From Rhodoferax sp. OV413 (lineage in GTDB: Bacteria; Pseudomonadota; Gammaproteobacteria; Burkholderiales; Burkholderiaceae_C), in the NCBI GenBank assembly GCA_945861785.1, contig CAMAWD010000015.1:1-64000 (forward strand): DNA of 64,000 nt, written 5' to 3'. Below the pieces are notes generated by a model. It was not told the DNA's origin. It saw only the letters and a program-made list of their open reading frames with translations, and did no database searches. Below are positions 25,906 through 37,257 of the stretch, one piece after another. The translations under genes and the position numbers were made by a program. The stretch's first letter is position 1. Each line of letters starts with the position of its first letter.

Positions 25906-27372
25906 ATGCGAATCTTTGCGGCTTCAATTGGCACCGAGACCAATACCTTTGCGCCCATACCCACGGCGCTGGAGAGTTTCCATGAAGCGTTCTACGCACC
26001 GCCCGGGCAACACCCTGCGGACCCGACGCTGTGCACCGCCCCGCTGTGGGTCGCGCGCCGGCGCTCCCGGGCGGAGGGCTGGACCCTGATCGAGGGCTCC
26101 TGCTCGTGGGCCGAGCCAGCCGGGCTGGTGTCGCGTGGCGCATTCGAGACACTGCGCGACGAGGTGCTTGGGCAGCTGCAGGCGGCCATGCCGCTCGACG
26201 GCGTGCTGCTGGGCCTGCACGGCGCCATGGTGGCCGACGGGTATGACGACTGTGAAGGTGACCTGATCGAGCGCGTGCGCGCCATCGTCGGCCCCACGGT
26301 GCCGATCGGCGTCGAGCTCGACCCGCACTGCCACATGACCGAAAAGCGCGTCAGGAACGCCACCCTGATCATCTGCTTCAAGGAGTTCCCGCACACCGAC
26401 TTCGTCGCGCGCGGCGAAGAGGTGGTGGAGCTGACGCTGCGCGCCGCGCGGGGCGAGATCAAACCGGTGATGTCGCTGTGCGACTGCCGCATGATCGGCA
26501 GCTTCCCGACCAACCTGCAGCCGATGCGCGCCTTTGTCGACAAGATGAGCAGCCTGGAGGGCAGCAACGGCGTGTTGTCGGTCTCGGCGGCACATTGTTT
26601 TCCGTATGCCGATGTGCCCGAAATGGGCTCGCGCATCCTGGTGGTCACCGACAACCAGCGCGCCGCTGGTGACCAGCTGGCCAGGGAACTTGCCGACGAG
26701 TTTTTTGCCATGCGTGGCAAGACCATGCCCCCGTACCACACCCCCGACGCCGTGATCGACCTGGCGCTGCAGGAGACCGGCCCGGTCGTCGTTGCCGACC
26801 CGTCCGACAACCCCGGTGGCGGCGCGCCTGGCGACTCCACCGTGATCCTGCGCCGCCTGATCGAACGCGGCGTGCAGGGTGCTGCGGTCGCGCCCCTGTG
26901 GGACCCGATGGCGGTGCGCCTGTGTTTCATGGCCGGAGTGGGCGGCAAGCTGCGCCTGCGCTTCGGCGGCAAGACGGCGCCCACCTCCGGCCAGCCGATC
27001 GACGCACTGGTGACCGTGACATCGCTGGTGCACGACGCCTCGCAGGCCTTTGCCGACGCCCGCATCCAGCTGGGTGACTGCGCCGCCATTGACCTGGGTG
27101 GAATCTCGGTGGTGCTGATCACCAAGCGCACCCAGGCCATGGGCGCCGATCTGTTCACCGGCATGGGCGTGACGCTGGCCGACAAACGCATCGTGGTGGT
27201 CAAGTCGACCAACCACTTTTACGCTGCGTTCGCGCCGCTGGCGCAAAGGGTGTTGTATTGCGACTCTGGCGGCCCGATCCCGCGCGACCACCGCGAGGTG
27301 CCTTACACCCGCGTCCAGCGGCCGATCTGGCCCTTGGACGAAGCCGTGCAGCCGGTGTTGCTGAACTGCTGA
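25906..27372 (+). CDS. M81-family metallopeptidase (MlrC-like)
   Basis: 488 residues from ATG 25906 (AGGAGAC upstream). N-terminus MRIFAASIGTETNTFAPIPT and the metal-binding stretches LLGLHGAMVADGYDDCEGDLIE and ELDPHCHMTEKRV define DUF1485/MlrC. MlrC cleaves the linear tetrapeptide from microcystin; most family members in catabolic operons hydrolyse unknown amides. It is followed after 37 bp by the RidA gene, so an amide or amino product is likely. Confidence 0.85.
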   Translation: MRIFAASIGTETNTFAPIPTALESFHEAFYAPPGQHPADPTLCTAPLWVARRRSRAEGWTLIEGSCSWAEPAGLVSRGAFETLRDEVLGQLQAAMPLDGVLLGLHGAMVADGYDDCEGDLIERVRAIVGPTVPIGVELDPHCHMTEKRVRNATLIICFKEFPHTDFVARGEEVVELTLRAARGEIKPVMSLCDCRMIGSFPTNLQPMRAFVDKMSSLEGSNGVLSVSAAHCFPYADVPEMGSRILVVTDNQRAAGDQLARELADEFFAMRGKTMPPYHTPDAVIDLALQETGPVVVADPSDNPGGGAPGDSTVILRRLIERGVQGAAVAPLWDPMAVRLCFMAGVGGKLRLRFGGKTAPTSGQPIDALVTVTSLVHDASQAFADARIQLGDCAAIDLGGISVVLITKRTQAMGADLFTGMGVTLADKRIVVVKSTNHFYAAFAPLAQRVLYCDSGGPIPRDHREVPYTRVQRPIWPLDEAVQPVLLNC

Positions 27373-27409
27373 TTTTTTCACCGCTTTTTGTTTCATACGG
27401 AGAAACACC

Positions 27410-27871
27410 ATGACCCCCTACGACAAACTGAAATCCCTCGGCCTCACATTGCCGACTCCGGCCGTGCCGGTCGCCAACTACGTGCCCTTCGTGCTGGCCA
27501 ACGGCTTCCTGTACCTCTCCGGCCAGGGCCCGAAACGGGCCGATGGAACCACGCCGACGGGCAAGGTGGGCGCAGACGTGAGCATTGAGGACGCCTACCT
27601 GCACGCGCAGCAGACCGGGCTGAACCTGCTGGCCGTAGCGCACATGGCGCTGGGCGACCTGGGCCGCGTGCGGCGCGTCGTCAAGTTGCTCGGCATGGTC
27701 AACGGCGCGCCCACCTTCGGCGACCAACCCAAGGTCATCAATGGCTGCTCGGACCTGCTCGTCAACGTGTTCGGCGACGCGGGCCGCCATGCGCGTTCGG
27801 CTGTGGGCATGGGTTCGCTGCCCGGCAACATGACAGTCGAGATCGAGGCCATCCTGCAGGTCGACGGTTAG
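27410..27871 (+). CDS. RidA-family protein (YjgF/Rid subgroup)
   Basis: 153 residues, GGAGA before the ATG. Long-form Rid with [15 protein letters not shown], and [19 protein letters not shown] at the end. The canonical RidA arginine of the RSxxxV stretch appears in [12 protein letters not shown]. Such proteins hydrolyse reactive enamines/imines. It lies 16 bp upstream of the SelA-like PLP gene, a natural source of such intermediates. Confidence 0.88.
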   Translation: MTPYDKLKSLGLTLPTPAVPVANYVPFVLANGFLYLSGQGPKRADGTTPTGKVGADVSIEDAYLHAQQTGLNLLAVAHMALGDLGRVRRVVKLLGMVNGAPTFGDQPKVINGCSDLLVNVFGDAGRHARSAVGMGSLPGNMTVEIEAILQVDG

Positions 27872-27887
27872 GCGCGCGACCCGCGCG

Positions 27888-29090
27888 ATGCAAGCCGACA
27901 CCATCGCCGCGCTGGCCGCTGCGGCGGCGCGCGACATCCGGGCTGAACTCGGCCTGCGACCGATCATCAATGTGTCGGGCACCATGACCGTGCTGGGGGC
28001 GTCCATCATGGTGCCGCAGGCGGTGGCCGCGATGGCGGCGATTGCCGGCGAGTTCGTCGAGATGGACCACCTGCACCGGGCGGCCAGCAAGGTGGTGGCG
28101 CAGGCCACCGGCGGCGAGGCCGGATTCATCACAGCCAGTTGCGCGGGCGCCATTACGCTGGCAGTGGCGGGCACACTCACGGGCGACCGCCTGCTGGCCA
28201 TAGAGCGCCTGCCCGACACCAGTGGGCTCAAGAACGAGGTGTTGGTGCAGATCGGCCACCTGGTGGGATACGGGGCCTCGTTGCAGCAGACGATCGAGAT
28301 GACCGGCGCCCGGGTCGTCACCGTGGGCACGGTCAGCGGTGCGCACGCCTACCAGCTCGACGAGGCGATCACGGCGAACACCGCCTGCGCCGTGTTCGTG
28401 GTGTCGCACATGACGGTGCAATACGCGCTGCTCGCGCTCGAGGACGTGTGCCGCATCTGCCACGCCAAGGGCGTCCCGGTGATCGTGGATGCGGCCTCCG
28501 AATACGACCTGCGCGGCTTCCTGGCGCGCGGCGCGGATCTGGTGGTGTACAGCGGCCACAAGTTCCTGGGCGGGCCCACCACCGGCATCGTCGCCGGCAG
28601 GGCACCACTGGTGCATGCGGCCAGCCTGCAGAACCGCGGTATCGGGCGCGGCATGAAGGTCGGCAAGGAAAGTGTTGCCGGCGTGATGGCCGCGCTGCAA
28701 GCCTGGATGAAGCGCGACCATGCAGCCATCCGGTTGCGCGAGGACGCCGCGCTGCGCCTGTGGCAGGCGTGCCTGCGGCAGTTCGCAGACCTGTCCTGCG
28801 AATGCGTCCCCGACCCCACCGGCAATCCGCTGCAGCGCCTGCGCGTGCGGGTCCTGCCCGGCAGCCGGTGGACCGCGCGCACGCTGGCCGACGCACTGGC
28901 CACCGGCGACCCCCCGGTGATGGTGCGCGACTACCAGACCGACCTGGGTTATGTCGACCTCGACCCCTGCAATCTGCATCCGGGCGAAGCAGAGATCGTG
29001 GCACGGCAGCTGGCAACCCGGCTGCGCGAACCAAGTGAGATCACACAGTGCGGGATCGCACCCTTGTCCAGGTCTGGCGAATGTGCTTAA
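27888..29090 (+). CDS. SelA-like PLP-dependent enzyme (copy 1)
   Basis: 400 residues of the SelA-related PLP family (TIGR01437/DgaE group). PLP lysine K225 sits in [16 protein letters not shown], and the cofactor aspartate in [30 protein letters not shown] is a motif shared with the second copy at 34891. Known relatives include D-glucosaminate-6-phosphate ammonia-lyase. Ammonia elimination from a hydroxy-amino acid would produce the enamine that RidA upstream could hydrolyse. The substrate is unknown. Confidence 0.8.
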   Translation: MQADTIAALAAAAARDIRAELGLRPIINVSGTMTVLGASIMVPQAVAAMAAIAGEFVEMDHLHRAASKVVAQATGGEAGFITASCAGAITLAVAGTLTGDRLLAIERLPDTSGLKNEVLVQIGHLVGYGASLQQTIEMTGARVVTVGTVSGAHAYQLDEAITANTACAVFVVSHMTVQYALLALEDVCRICHAKGVPVIVDAASEYDLRGFLARGADLVVYSGHKFLGGPTTGIVAGRAPLVHAASLQNRGIGRGMKVGKESVAGVMAALQAWMKRDHAAIRLREDAALRLWQACLRQFADLSCECVPDPTGNPLQRLRVRVLPGSRWTARTLADALATGDPPVMVRDYQTDLGYVDLDPCNLHPGEAEIVARQLATRLREPSEITQCGIAPLSRSGECA

Positions 29091-29172
29091 ATAAATCGAA
29101 CTCGGAACCACCGCTGATCCACCAGCAGCGTCGCTGCCAGTGCGTGTCAACCGATCAACAGGAGATGCTTCT

Positions 29173-30795
29173 ATGACTAGTTCACGGCGATCTGTTTTGA
29201 CAGCCGGGGCAGCAGCGGCTGCGTTGGCCGGCGTGGGTGTGCCGCTTGTGAGCCGCGCGCAGGCCCGGCCCCCGCGCCAGGCGCGCATGGTGCCGCACGG
29301 CAACCTCAATGTGCTCGATCCGATCTGGACCACCCAGAACATGGCCGCCTACCACGGCGCCATGATGTACGACACGCTGTTCGGTATCGACGGAAATTTC
29401 AACCCACAGCCACAGATGGTGGGCAAGACCGATATTTCGGCCGACCGCAAGACCTACACCTTCGAGTTGCGCCCGGGTCTGAAATGGCATGACGGCACCA
29501 ACGTCACGGCACGCGACTGCGTTGCCTCGCTGCGCCGCTGGCAGGTCAAGGACGGCGCCGGCACGCACCTGTTCGCGCGGGTTGCCGACACCCCGGTCGT
29601 TGACGAAAAGACCTTTCGCATCGTGCTCAAGGAGCCGTATGGCCTGCTGATCGAGGCGCTCGCCAAGACCAGCACGCCGGTGTGTTTCATGATGAAGGCC
29701 GAGATCGCGGCCACCGACCCGAACACCCAGATCACCAAACACATTGGCTCAGGCCCGTTCAAGTTCGTTGAATCCGAGTACCGTGACGGAGTGCGTGTGG
29801 TCTACGAACGCAACCCCGACTACGTGCCCCGCAGCGAACCAGCCTCGGGAATTGCCGGCGGCAAGGTGGTCAAGCTCGACCGCGTGATCTGGGACATCAT
29901 GCCGGACGCGCAGACCGCCGCCGCGGCGCTCCAGACCGGTGAGGTGGATTTTTTCGAGGTGCCCCCGATCGAAATACTGCCGGCACTGGCTGGCGCACCG
30001 GGCGTGAAGGTGGAGGTGTTCAACAAGTTCGGCAATGTCGGGTACTGCCGCCTGAACCATCTGCACCCGCCATTCAACAACCTGAACGCACGCAAAGCCG
30101 CACAGCTCGCGGTCAACCAGGAAGACATCCAGCGTGCAGCCGTCGGTGATGCAAAGTACTACCAGACCTGTGGCTCGCATTTCACCTGCGGCTCGCCGAT
30201 GGGTGCGGAAGACGGCTCCGAAGCCTTGATGCTCAAGGCGCCGATGGCCGAACGCCAGGCCAAGGCGCGCGAGTTGCTCAAGCAATCCGGTTACGACGGC
30301 AAACCCATCATCTTGCTGCACGCAACCAACATCCACGTGATGAACCAGACCATGCTGGTGATCGCCCAAAACCTGCGCCAGGTCGGCTTCAACGTGCAAA
30401 TGGCCTCCAGCGACTGGGGCGGCGTCGTGACCCGCCGTTCCAACCAGAGCCCACCGGAGCAGGGCGGCTGGAACGTGTTCTTCACCTGGGGTGGGGGCAA
30501 CGCCACTGCGAACCCGATAGCGCTGTCAGCCCATGCCGCCACCGGCAAGACAGCCTGGTTTGGCTGGCCAGAAAACCAGCAGACCGAAACCATGCGCACC
30601 GAGTGGTCGGCCGCACCCACGCTGGCGGCCCGCCGCGCCATCGCGCAACGCATGAACAAACACATGATGGACTACGTGCACGACATCAAGACCGGCCAAT
30701 GGGTCGGGCCGGTCGCCTACCGTGCAGACCGGCTGCGCGGACTGATCCAAGTGCCTGAGATCATTCCATGGTGGGGCGTGGAGCGTTACGCCTGA
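29173..30795 (+). CDS. Peptide/nickel-type ABC transporter substrate-binding protein (DppA family)
   Basis: 540 residues from ATG 29173 (AGGAG at 8 nt). The N-terminus MTSSRRSVLTAGAAAAALAG has a twin-arginine-like signal. SBP_bac_5 features include YDTLFGIDGNFNPQPQMVG, YTFELRPGLKWHDG and the domain II hinge. It is followed by permeases DppB and DppC and two ATPases. These receptors bind di/oligopeptides but also opines, glutathione or other amino compounds. Confidence 0.88.
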   Translation: MTSSRRSVLTAGAAAAALAGVGVPLVSRAQARPPRQARMVPHGNLNVLDPIWTTQNMAAYHGAMMYDTLFGIDGNFNPQPQMVGKTDISADRKTYTFELRPGLKWHDGTNVTARDCVASLRRWQVKDGAGTHLFARVADTPVVDEKTFRIVLKEPYGLLIEALAKTSTPVCFMMKAEIAATDPNTQITKHIGSGPFKFVESEYRDGVRVVYERNPDYVPRSEPASGIAGGKVVKLDRVIWDIMPDAQTAAAALQTGEVDFFEVPPIEILPALAGAPGVKVEVFNKFGNVGYCRLNHLHPPFNNLNARKAAQLAVNQEDIQRAAVGDAKYYQTCGSHFTCGSPMGAEDGSEALMLKAPMAERQAKARELLKQSGYDGKPIILLHATNIHVMNQTMLVIAQNLRQVGFNVQMASSDWGGVVTRRSNQSPPEQGGWNVFFTWGGGNATANPIALSAHAATGKTAWFGWPENQQTETMRTEWSAAPTLAARRAIAQRMNKHMMDYVHDIKTGQWVGPVAYRADRLRGLIQVPEIIPWWGVERYA

Positions 30796-30935
30796 GGGTT
30801 AACGGGTGTACCTCCGTACTGCGCGCTCCGGCTTGAGCGCCTTGGGAGCGGCCCAGCGGCGCTCCTGCTTCTTGCCGCTGATGCCACTCTCGGCCTGGGC
30901 GCGGGCATGATCTCGCCCATCGTCAAGCCCGCCTG

Positions 30936-31880
30936 ATGCTGTCCTACGTCCTTCGTCGCCTGCTCGGCGTCGTCCCGGTGATGCTGATTGTCGGCATCTT
31001 CGTGTTCTCGCTGCTGCATCTGGCGCCGGGCGATCCGGCCGCCATCATTGCTGGCGATACCGCAACCGCGCAAGATATCGCGCGAATCCGCACCAACCTC
31101 GGGCTGGATCGCCCGCTGCTCGACCAGTTTGCAAGCTGGGGCTGGGCCACGCTGCGTGGCGACTTGGGCGTGTCGATGTTCTCCAACGTTCCTGTCACCA
31201 CGCTGCTGGGGCAACGCGCCGGCGCCACCGGCTCGTTGGCGCTCACCACGATGCTGGTCGCCGTGGTCATCGCCATCACGCTCGGTGTGCTGGCCGCATG
31301 GAAGGCCGGCTCCCTGCTGGACCGCGCCGTCATGGGGCTGGCAGTGATGGGTTTTTCGGTGCCGGTGTTTGTCGTCGGTTACATCCTGGTGTATTTCGTC
31401 GCACTGCAGTGGCGCTGGCTGCCGGTGCAGGGCTACAAGGAATTGTCCGAAGGGTTCTGGCCCTGGCTGCGCCATCTGATCCTGCCCTCGGTGGCGCTTG
31501 GTCTGGCGTATGTCGCGCTGATTGCGCGTATCACGCGTGCCAGCATGCTCGAGGTTTTGTCCGAGGATTACATCCGCACCGCCAACGCCAAGGGTTTGGC
31601 CACCCTGCCCGTGTTGCTGCGGCACGCGCTGCAAAATGCCGCCGTGCCGATCGTCACGGTGGTGGGCATCGGTATCGCGCTGCTGATCTCCGGTGTGGTC
31701 ATCACCGAGACCGTGTTCAATATTCCCGGTATCGGCCGCCTGGTCGTCGACGCGATCGCCCGCCGTGACTACCCGATCATCCAGGGGGCGATGGTGGTGT
31801 TCGCTGGCATCTACGTGCTGATCAACCTGCTGGTCGACCTGTCCTACGGCCTGCTCGACCCACGGATCCGTTACCACTGA
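30936..31880 (+). CDS. Dpp/Opp-type ABC transporter permease (DppB family)
   Basis: 314 residues, MLSYVLRRLLGVVPVMLIVGIFVFSLLHLAPGDPAA is the classical N-terminus. The ARITRASMLEVLSEDYIRTANAKGL loop is the ATPase-contacting EAA motif. Its stop overlaps the next permease start (TGATG). A 140-bp gap separates it from the binding-protein gene. Confidence 0.92.
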   Translation: MLSYVLRRLLGVVPVMLIVGIFVFSLLHLAPGDPAAIIAGDTATAQDIARIRTNLGLDRPLLDQFASWGWATLRGDLGVSMFSNVPVTTLLGQRAGATGSLALTTMLVAVVIAITLGVLAAWKAGSLLDRAVMGLAVMGFSVPVFVVGYILVYFVALQWRWLPVQGYKELSEGFWPWLRHLILPSVALGLAYVALIARITRASMLEVLSEDYIRTANAKGLATLPVLLRHALQNAAVPIVTVVGIGIALLISGVVITETVFNIPGIGRLVVDAIARRDYPIIQGAMVVFAGIYVLINLLVDLSYGLLDPRIRYH

Positions 31881-32727
31881 TGGCCGACGGCAAACCATCC
31901 GCCATCGCCGCGGAGTTCCTGCGGCGCCACCCGACCATTGTGGTCGGAGCGACCTTATTGTTGCTGGTGATACTGGCTGCGATCATGGCGCCCTACGTCA
32001 CGCGCGACCCGATCCTCCTGGAGCCGATCAACCGGCTCAAGCCTCCGTCGGCCGAGTTCTGGATGGGTACCGACAGCCTGGGCCGCGATATCTTTGCCCG
32101 GACCGTACATGGCGCACGTATCTCGCTGCTGGTCGGCCTGACGGTGGCCATCGTCTCGGTGTTCAGCGGGCTGGTCATCGGGCTGCTTGCGGGTTATTTC
32201 AACCGCGTCGACGCGGTGGTCATGCGTGTCATGGACGGCGTGATGGCGGTTCCTGCGATCCTGCTGGCAATTGCCCTGGTGGCTTTGCTTGGCGCCAGCG
32301 TGAAAGTGGTCATCATCGCCATCGCGATTCCGGAGATACCGCGCGTCACGCGCCTGGTGCGTTCGGTGGTGTTGTCGGTGCGCGACCTGCCCTATGTGGA
32401 GGCGGCGCGCTCCAACGGCACCCGCGTGGCCAAGCTGCTGCGCCGCCATATCCTGCCCAGCACAGCGGCGCCGCTGATCGTGCAGGGCACCTTCATCTGT
32501 GCCTCGGCCATCCTGACCGAAGCTGGCCTGAGCTTTTTGGGTGCCGGCACGCCCCCCGAAATTCCCACCTGGGGCAACATGATTGCGTCCAGCCGACTGT
32601 ATTTGCAGATCGCACCGTGGACGATCTTCGCGCCGGGTATCTGCCTGGCCGTGGTGGTGCTGGCCGTCAACCTGCTGGGCGACGGCCTGCGCGACCGGCT
32701 CGACCCGCGTATTTCGCGGCGCATGTG

Positions 32728-32728
<1 letters not shown>
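31880..32728 (+). CDS. Dpp/Opp-type ABC transporter permease (DppC family)
   Basis: 282 residues. FWMGTDSLGRDIFARTVHGARISLLVGL is the DppC-specific signature, and YVEAARSNGTRVAKLLRRHILP the EAA loop. It overlaps both the upstream permease and the following ATPase gene by 1 nt (TGATG). Confidence 0.92.
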
Positions 32729-33774
<1,046 letters not shown>

Positions 33775-33832
33775 TTCGCGTGACCACCCCCGGCGTGCAG
33801 CGTTGCGCAACGTGGTGCACAAAGGATTCCGA

Positions 33833-34819
33833 ATGACCGAAGTGCTGCGGGTCGAGGGCCTGAAGAAACTCTTTCCGGTGCGCCGGGGTGTCCTGCAGCG
33901 GGTGGCTGGCCATGTGAGGGCGGTGGATGGCGTGTCGTTCGCCATCCAGGCCGGCGAAACCCTGTGCCTGGTCGGTGAGTCCGGCTGCGGCAAGTCCACC
34001 GTAGGCAAGACCATCCTGCGCCTGCAGGAGCCCACAGCCGGCCAGATCTGGCTCGGCGGCACCGACGTCACCACGCTGGGCGAGGAGCAAATGCGCGTGC
34101 ACCGGCGCGAAGTGCAGATGGTCTTCCAGGACCCGTATTCCTCGCTCAATCCGCGCATGCGTGCCGGGCAGATCATCGCCGAACCGCTGGAGAATTTCGG
34201 CCTGGCCGAGGGTGCCGAAAAAGACCGCCAGGTCCACTCCCTGCTCGAGAAAGTCGGCCTGCGCAAAGATGCTGCCGAACGCTTTCCGTTCGAGTTTTCG
34301 GGTGGCCAGCGTCAGCGCCTCGGCATCGCACGCGCGCTGGCCCTCAACCCGAAACTGATCGTGGCCGACGAACCGGTCTCGGCGCTCGATGTCTCGGTGC
34401 AGGCCCAGGTGCTGAACCTGCTGATGGACCTGCAGGACGAATTCGGCCTGGCCTACCTGTTCATCTCGCACGACCTCGCCGTGGTGGAACATATCGGGCA
34501 CCGCATCGCCGTGATGTACCTGGGCCGGATCGTCGAGCTCGCGCCCAAGGACCGGATCTTTGCGCAGCCCCAGCACCCCTATTCCGAGGCCCTGATGGCG
34601 GCCGCCCCGATTGCCGACCCCAAGTCCCGGCGCAAGCGCCTGGTCATCGAAGGTGACGTGCCCAGCCCGATGAACCCGCCGACCGGCTGCCATTTCCACA
34701 CCCGTTGCCAGTACGCGGAGGCGCGCTGCAAGCGCGAGTACCCGCCGCTGCAGGAGATCGCGCCCGGCCACGTGGTGGCCTGCCACCTGCGCACCAAGGA
34801 CACACTGGCAGCGGCCTGA
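33833..34819 (+). CDS. Dpp/Opp-type ABC transporter ATPase (DppF family)
   Basis: 328 residues from ATG 33833 (AAAGGA upstream). Walker [15 protein letters not shown]-loop [13 protein letters not shown], signature [10 protein letters not shown], Walker [13 protein letters not shown], and a C-terminal oligo_HPY region with [14 protein letters not shown]. Completes the five-gene peptide-type importer. Confidence 0.92.
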   Translation: MTEVLRVEGLKKLFPVRRGVLQRVAGHVRAVDGVSFAIQAGETLCLVGESGCGKSTVGKTILRLQEPTAGQIWLGGTDVTTLGEEQMRVHRREVQMVFQDPYSSLNPRMRAGQIIAEPLENFGLAEGAEKDRQVHSLLEKVGLRKDAAERFPFEFSGGQRQRLGIARALALNPKLIVADEPVSALDVSVQAQVLNLLMDLQDEFGLAYLFISHDLAVVEHIGHRIAVMYLGRIVELAPKDRIFAQPQHPYSEALMAAAPIADPKSRRKRLVIEGDVPSPMNPPTGCHFHTRCQYAEARCKREYPPLQEIAPGHVVACHLRTKDTLAAA

Positions 34820-34890
34820 GCCGCGCGGCCGCGACCAGGACAAACGCACTGCAGTGATTGGCACCAAGCACCCCCGTGAATGAAGCCCCC

Positions 34891-36081
34891 ATGGACATAC
34901 TGACGCAACTCGGTGTACCACGCCGCATCAACGTCGCCGGCACCCTGACCCGGCTTGGCGGCAGCCTGATGGAGCCCGAGGTCCTGCAGGCGATGGTGCA
35001 GGCGGCGGCGGTATCGGTGGACATCGCCGAATTGCAGACCGGCGCCAGTGGGGTGATCGCACGGGTCACCGGAGCGCAGGCCGGCATCGTCACGTCGGGC
35101 GCCGCGGCCGGACTTACGCTGGCGGTTGCTGCCTGCCTCGCACGCTGGGACGTCGCCCGCATGGCCGCGCTGCCCGACACGCGGGGCATGCCCAACCGGG
35201 TGCTGATGGCGCGCACCCACCGCAACAGTTACGACCATGCGATCCGACTGGCGGGCGCCCGGATCATCGACATCGGCCACAACGACCGTGGCACGGGTGC
35301 TGGCATCCGTGGGCTGGAGCCCTGGGAGATCGACGCTGCCATCACCGACCAGACCGCCGCCATGGTGTTCGTGGCCACCGCACAGACCGCCGACGAACTT
35401 CCCGCGGTGCTCGAAGTCGTGCACGCGCGCGGCCTGCCGGTGATCGTCGACGCAGCCGCCCAATTGCCACCACGCTCCAACCTGCAGCGCTTCATCTCCG
35501 CCGGCGCCGACCTGGTCGTCTTCAGTGGCGGCAAGGCACTTGGTGGCCCACAGTCCAGCGGGATCCTCGCCGGGCGACGCGACCTGATCGGCTCGGCGCT
35601 GGTGCAGATGATGGACATGGATGTCAGCCCGCAAACCTGGTCCCCCTCGAGCCTGATCGACCGCCAGGCGCTCAAGGGTATTCCCCACCACGGCATTGGC
35701 CGTGGTTTCAAAGTTGGCAAGGAAGAGATCGCCGGGTTGGTCTGCGCGCTGGAGCGTTTCATGGCGCGGGACGAAGACGCCCACGCAGCCGCCCTGGGTG
35801 CACGCCTGCAAGCCATCACCGCCGCACTCGCGGGCGTGCCCGGGCTCTCGGTGCGCATGATCGAGGCCACGCAGCGCGCCCCGATCCCGACGCTGGAACT
35901 CGAGGTCGGGCCACGCGCGCTGGCCATGGTCGGTCGCCTGCAGACCGGCGACCCGCCGGTGCATGTGGGTGAGCGCCTGGTCGACGCCGGCATCCTCGGC
36001 ATCAACCCCCAGACCCTGCGCCCCGAGGACGATGCCGTCCTGGTGCGCTGCATCATCAACACCTGCAGGAGCACTGAATGA
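34891..36081 (+). CDS. SelA-like PLP-dependent enzyme (copy 2)
   Basis: 396 residues from ATG 34891 (GTG 34876 is possible and no clear ribosome site decides). N-terminus LGVPRRINVAGTLTRLGGSLM is the SelA-related signature. PLP lysine K215 lies in VVFSGGKALGGPQSSGI. HGIGRGFKVGKEEIAGLV matches the equivalent motif in copy 1. It overlaps the amidohydrolase start (ATGA). In other bacteria this pair, a TIGR01437 enzyme plus an EF_0837-type amidohydrolase, recurs together. Confidence 0.8.
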   Translation: MDILTQLGVPRRINVAGTLTRLGGSLMEPEVLQAMVQAAAVSVDIAELQTGASGVIARVTGAQAGIVTSGAAAGLTLAVAACLARWDVARMAALPDTRGMPNRVLMARTHRNSYDHAIRLAGARIIDIGHNDRGTGAGIRGLEPWEIDAAITDQTAAMVFVATAQTADELPAVLEVVHARGLPVIVDAAAQLPPRSNLQRFISAGADLVVFSGGKALGGPQSSGILAGRRDLIGSALVQMMDMDVSPQTWSPSSLIDRQALKGIPHHGIGRGFKVGKEEIAGLVCALERFMARDEDAHAAALGARLQAITAALAGVPGLSVRMIEATQRAPIPTLELEVGPRALAMVGRLQTGDPPVHVGERLVDAGILGINPQTLRPEDDAVLVRCIINTCRSTE

Positions 36082-37229
36082 CCATCACCGGCCCTACCCA
36101 CGATCTGATCTTGCGCGGCGCGCGCGTGATCGACCCGTCCCAGAACCTTGACCGCGTGACCGATGTGCGCTTCACGGGGGGCAGGGTCGCCGCCGTGGGT
36201 GACCAGCTGGTCGCCGGCCCGGCCACCGAAGTACGCGACCTGCGCGGCAAGGTGGTCACGCCTGGCCTGATCGATCTGCACACCCACGTGTACTGGGGCG
36301 GCACGTCCATCAGTGTCGACGCCGTGGCGCTCGCGCGCACCAGTGCCACCGCCACCTTCGTCGACGCAGGCACCGCCGGGCCGGGCAACTTCCCCGGCTT
36401 TCGCAAACACGTGATCGAGCCAGCACTGCCGGTGCGCATCCTGCCGCTGCTCAACCTGTCGTTCGCCGGCATCTTTGCATTCTCGGGCACCGTGATGGTC
36501 GGTGAATGTGAAGACCTGCGCCTGCTCGACCTCAAAGAGTGTGTGCGTGTTGCCCAGGAAAACGCCGACCTGGTGGTCGGCATCAAGGTGCGCGTCGGGC
36601 GCGGCGCCAGCGGCAATTCGGGCATCGCACCGATGGACATGGCGCTCGAAGTGGCCGAGGCCACCGGCCTGCCACTGATGGCCCACCTGGACCACCCGCC
36701 ACCGTCGCGCCTGGACGTGATGTCGCGCCTGCGCAAGGGCGACATCCTGACGCACTGCTTCCGCCCGTTCCCGAACGCACCCTCGCACCCTGGCGGCGGT
36801 GTGCGCCCCGAGGTGCTGGCTGCGCGCGAGCGCGGCGTGATCTTCGACATCGGCCACGGCGCGGGCTCCTGTGGTTTTGCCACCAGCCGCGCGATGCTGT
36901 CCGCCGGTTTCAAGCCCGACGTCATCTCCAGCGACGTGCATATCCTGTCGATCGGCGGGCCAGCGTACGACCTGCTGCAGACACTGGCCAAGTTCCACGC
37001 TTTGGGCATGAGCCTGTCGGAGGTGGTGGCCTGCGGCACCACCAATGCGGCCAATGCCATCCGCCGGCCCGACCTGGGCACGCTGGCGGTCGGGTCTGTT
37101 GGCGAGGCCAGCATCTTCGAAGTGTTGTCCGAGCCTACCGAGTACAAGGACGTGGTGGGCGAGACAATCACCAGCGCACACCGCTTCGTCGCCCACGGCC
37201 TCGTGCTCGATGGCAAATGGTGGACCTGA
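36078..37229 (+). CDS. Amidohydrolase/deacetylase-family metallohydrolase (EF_0837/AHA_3915 type)
   Basis: 383 residues, TIM-barrel amidohydrolase. GLIDLHTHVYWGG places metal ligands at H68 and H70, the bridging lysine is probably in VGIKVRVGRG, and later ligands are AHLDHPP, THCFRPFPN and SSDVH. These map to the dihydroorotase-like fold. It starts inside the stop of the SelA-like gene (ATGA). Likely function is removal of an acyl group or opening of a cyclic amide. Not a typical hydantoinase by sequence. Confidence 0.78.
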   Translation: MTITGPTHDLILRGARVIDPSQNLDRVTDVRFTGGRVAAVGDQLVAGPATEVRDLRGKVVTPGLIDLHTHVYWGGTSISVDAVALARTSATATFVDAGTAGPGNFPGFRKHVIEPALPVRILPLLNLSFAGIFAFSGTVMVGECEDLRLLDLKECVRVAQENADLVVGIKVRVGRGASGNSGIAPMDMALEVAEATGLPLMAHLDHPPPSRLDVMSRLRKGDILTHCFRPFPNAPSHPGGGVRPEVLAARERGVIFDIGHGAGSCGFATSRAMLSAGFKPDVISSDVHILSIGGPAYDLLQTLAKFHALGMSLSEVVACGTTNAANAIRRPDLGTLAVGSVGEASIFEVLSEPTEYKDVVGETITSAHRFVAHGLVLDGKWWT

Positions 37230-37257
37230 CAGACAGCAAATCACAAAGGAGCAAGCC

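Noticed and set aside
25924-27411. 495-codon open frame on the minus strand opposite the MlrC-like gene
   Set aside because: The plus-strand MlrC frame has clear metal motifs and a ribosome site; the reverse frame has neither.
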